A stretch of DNA of 7,801 nucleotides from Sulfurihydrogenibium yellowstonense SS-5 (GTDB taxonomy: Bacteria > Aquificota > Aquificia > Aquificales > Hydrogenothermaceae): NCBI RefSeq assembly GCF_000173615.1, contig NZ_ABZS01000073.1:1-7801 (forward strand). Direction: 5' to 3'. The notes beneath the pieces are model-generated. The model searched no databases, was not told where the DNA came from, and saw only the letters and a program-made list of their open reading frames with translations. Below are positions 6,518 through 7,801 of this stretch, in pieces (position 1 is the stretch's first letter; every line of letters begins with the position of its first letter). Both the position numbers and the translations under genes were made by a program.

Positions 6518-7053
6518 CTGTACTTCAAGAAGAAAGCAAGAATACATTAGCCAAATCAGAAAAAATGGTAGAAATAACCCAAGCTTCAGCTAAATCAATC
6601 ACAGGTATGACAGATATCTTGAAAGCTTTCCAAGATACAGCATTAAACAACGAAAAATTAACAGAAGTCTTAGCAACTCAGGCATTCTTATCTTCTAAAA
6701 AATTAGACCATATAATATTTAAAAACAATGTTTACTCAAGCGTAACCCAAGAAAAAATGGTATTTAAATTTACAGACCATCGTAATTGTGCGTTTGGCAA
6801 ATGGTATTATGACAATGGTATTAGGGAATTCAATGAATTAACATTATTTAAAGAGATTGAAAAGCATCATGCAAACTTCCACAATGTTTTATACAATGTT
6901 GTCGAAATAATAGAAAATAATAAAGATATATTAAAACATAAAGAACTGATATTTAAATCTTTTGAAACTGCTGAAAAAGAATCTCAAGAACTGTTTAAAG
7001 AAATGGATAAACTTGCTGAAGAGAAAGCGAGAAGGCTTGGAATACAATTTTAA
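6511..7053 (+). CDS. Chemoreceptor, C-terminal part: returning helix and CZB zinc-binding domain (frame-shifted)
   Basis: This is the displaced end of the preceding chemoreceptor. The frame is open from 6466, after a stop at 6463-6465. Homologous reading begins near 6511 as [18 protein letters not shown], the expected continuation of the signalling helix. The first ATG (6565) lacks a ribosome site, so independent translation is unlikely. Counting from that ATG (162 residues), residues 1-40 are the returning helix and 41-160 a chemoreceptor zinc-binding (CZB) domain, with probable ligands H49 (LDHIIFKNN), C75 (RNCAFGKWY), H102 and H106 (HHANFH). The C-to-H spacing of 27 and H-x3-H match those I recall for E. 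coli DgcZ. CZB domains bind zinc and respond to zinc or to oxidants acting on the cysteine, as in Helicobacter TlpD. The domain itself looks complete. Confidence 0.82.
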   Translation, partial: AIAVLQEESKNTLAKSEKMVEITQASAKSITGMTDILKAFQDTALNNEKLTEVLATQAFLSSKKLDHIIFKNNVYSSVTQEKMVFKFTDHRNCAFGKWYYDNGIREFNELTLFKEIEKHHANFHNVLYNVVEIIENNKDILKHKELIFKSFETAEKESQELFKEMDKLAEEKARRLGIQF

Positions 7054-7088
7054 ACGTGAAACGTTGAACGTAAAACGTGAAACGTAAA
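7054..7088 (+). repeat. Heptamer tandem repeat, five units
   Basis: Five consecutive 7-base units are ACGTGAA, ACGTTGA, ACGTAAA, ACGTGAA, ACGTAAA. They begin at the first base after the chemoreceptor stop codon and end two bases before the AGGAGGT of the next gene. The consensus ACGTKAA is the same as at 5546-5587, so both intercistronic gaps of this cassette are built from one repeat. Confidence 0.87.
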
Positions 7089-7089
7089 A

Positions 7090-7097
7090 AAGGAGGT
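7090..7097 (+). promoter_or_regulatory. Near-perfect Shine-Dalgarno of the third sensory gene
   Basis: AAGGAGGT lies five bases before the ATG at 7103, identical in sequence and spacing to the site at 5590-5597. This fixes the start and suggests strong translation initiation. Confidence 0.85.
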
Positions 7098-7102
7098 AAG
7101 CA

Positions 7103-7789
7103 ATGGGTTTATTTGGCGGATCAAACAAAGAAAGAGAAAGACAGCTTGAAGCACAGCTTGCTGAATGCCAAAAACAGCTACAAGAATTATCTAAGTTAGA
7201 AAAAGGCAGTGATGAGTACGAGGAAAAGTATCTTGAGCTTAAACAGGCTTTAGACAATCTATCTGAAGAAGCTGTATTTTTTGCAACATCAGAGTTTAGA
7301 GAAGGAAAATCGGGCAATGAGATTGTTTATGTCAATAGAAAAGGAAAAGAGATTATAGACAAAATATCGCAAGAAATAAAGTCTAATCTGGGAGTAGAAA
7401 TAAACTCAAACAATATTATTGGGAAATCTATACATATATTTCACAAAGACCCAGAAAGGATAAAACAGCTTTTAAAAGCTTTAAAGCCCGGAGAAGTAAA
7501 AAGAAATACAGATATAAAAGTAGGAAACACTATTATTCAATCAGACAGGTCGGTGATTGCTGATAAAAATGGAAATGTAAAATACTACATGATATCAATG
7601 AAAGATGTAACAGCCGAAAGGTTGATAGAACAAAAAATTATACCTTTAAACGCAAAAAATACAGCGTTAGCAGTATACAACTCTGTAAAAACACTTATTA
7701 ATCAAATCATTTTAGACATCTATATTCAAAACCAGTTTCAAAGCTTACTGAATGAAACACAAAGCATTGTTAAAGAAGTAGAATCTTAA
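7103..7789 (+). CDS. Soluble coiled-coil plus PAS-like sensory protein without output domain
   Basis: This 228-residue protein has no membrane segment or signal peptide. It opens with MGLFGGSNKE and a charged coiled coil (about 8-55). A PAS-like domain follows (about 57-172), with YVNRKGKEII (76-85), IIGKSIHIFHKDPERIKQLL (105-124) and a final strand YYMISMKDVT (161-170). The GKSIHIFHKDPER block is a style I associate with PAS domains of cytoplasmic chemoreceptors and histidine kinases. A helix of about 55 residues (173-228) then ends where a receptor would normally enter its signalling coiled coil, yet no such domain follows before the stop at 7787-7789. It could be a stand-alone sensor or adaptor feeding the upstream chemoreceptor, or the front half of a second broken receptor; the window ends 12 bases later. 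No cofactor-binding residue can be assigned. It is separated from the chemoreceptor by the heptamer array. Confidence 0.72.
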   Translation: MGLFGGSNKERERQLEAQLAECQKQLQELSKLEKGSDEYEEKYLELKQALDNLSEEAVFFATSEFREGKSGNEIVYVNRKGKEIIDKISQEIKSNLGVEINSNNIIGKSIHIFHKDPERIKQLLKALKPGEVKRNTDIKVGNTIIQSDRSVIADKNGNVKYYMISMKDVTAERLIEQKIIPLNAKNTALAVYNSVKTLINQIILDIYIQNQFQSLLNETQSIVKEVES

Positions 7790-7801
7790 AAGAGACTACG
7801 A

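Larger units (their letters stand above)
5603..7053 (+). pseudogene. Reconstructed chemoreceptor gene interrupted by a one-base frameshift
   Basis: Joining the two frames gives one chemoreceptor of about 483 residues in the order membrane hairpin, HAMP-like linker, signalling coiled coil, CZB. One extra base between 6503 and 6511, for example reading CACAAAGCA in place of CACAAGCA, turns HKQ-stop into [11 protein letters not shown] and repairs the gene. Nothing else is missing and both halves keep strong family motifs. A very recent mutation or a base-calling error is therefore more likely than old decay. No standard slippery heptamer is visible, which argues against programmed frameshifting. 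CetA of Campylobacter is of similar length (about 459 residues), but I do not recall a CZB tail on it. Confidence 0.72.

Noticed and set aside
6319..6528. A 69-codon minus-strand open frame across the signalling tip
   Set aside because: It is a Ser/Ala-rich antisense shadow of the conserved Ala-rich chemoreceptor hairpin; no ribosome site is seen.
5546..7088. CRISPR array
   Set aside because: The repeats are 7-base units directly abutting each other with no spacers, and no cas gene is visible.
6931..7317. A 128-codon minus-strand open frame spanning the heptamer array
   Set aside because: It overlaps two strongly supported + strand genes and the repeat. Its Ser/Phe-rich composition mirrors antisense Lys/Glu codons.

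Overview
The window is AT-rich, with heavy AGA, ATA and AAA codon use. It encodes an FAD-dependent thymidylate synthase (ThyX), a UbiB/ABC1-type kinase, MazG, and a soluble Aer-like PAS protein next to a chemoreceptor. This mix suggests a low-GC, motile, chemolithotrophic thermophile. My best guess is Aquificota, in the Hydrogenothermaceae (Sulfurihydrogenibium-like). This is an inference from gene content and style, not a sequence match, and Campylobacterota is the main alternative.

Layout. (1) Positions 1-160 hold the 3' end of an unidentified gene with a C-terminal membrane helix. A complete AI-2E-family membrane protein (180-1247, +) follows after 19 bases and must use a non-ATG start. 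(2) Positions 1248-1404 separate convergent genes and contain an imperfect inverted-repeat element. (3) Positions 1405-4738 (-) form a tight operon read thyX, ubiB-like, mazG; thyX and the ubiB-like gene overlap by 8 bp, and the mazG ribosome site overlaps the ubiB-like stop codon. ThyX and MazG both act on the nucleotide pool. The ThyX looks divergent at several active-site positions and has a long insertion. (4) Positions 4739-5030 are a divergent intergenic region with a second copy of the same repeat family, its half-elements facing the opposite way, followed by a well-spaced sigma-28-like promoter. (5) Positions 5031-7789 (+) form a sensory cassette. It comprises an Aer/CetB-like FAD-PAS protein; a membrane-anchored chemoreceptor with a HAMP-like region, a signalling hairpin and a C-terminal zinc-binding CZB domain; and a soluble coiled-coil/PAS protein without an output domain.

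The cassette resembles the bipartite energy-taxis receptor CetA/CetB of Campylobacter: the flavin-PAS sensor and the signalling receptor are separate adjacent proteins, instead of fused as in E. coli Aer. The CZB tail adds a possible second, zinc/cysteine-based redox sensor. As read, the chemoreceptor is broken by a one-base frameshift just after the conserved signalling tip (near 6503-6517). The CZB half lies in another frame without its own ribosome binding site.

The two gaps inside the sensory cassette consist almost entirely of 7-base tandem repeats (six and five units, consensus about ACGTKAA). Each array runs from the upstream stop codon to a near-perfect Shine-Dalgarno sequence. These arrays, the split receptor and the frameshift are the most interesting points in the window.
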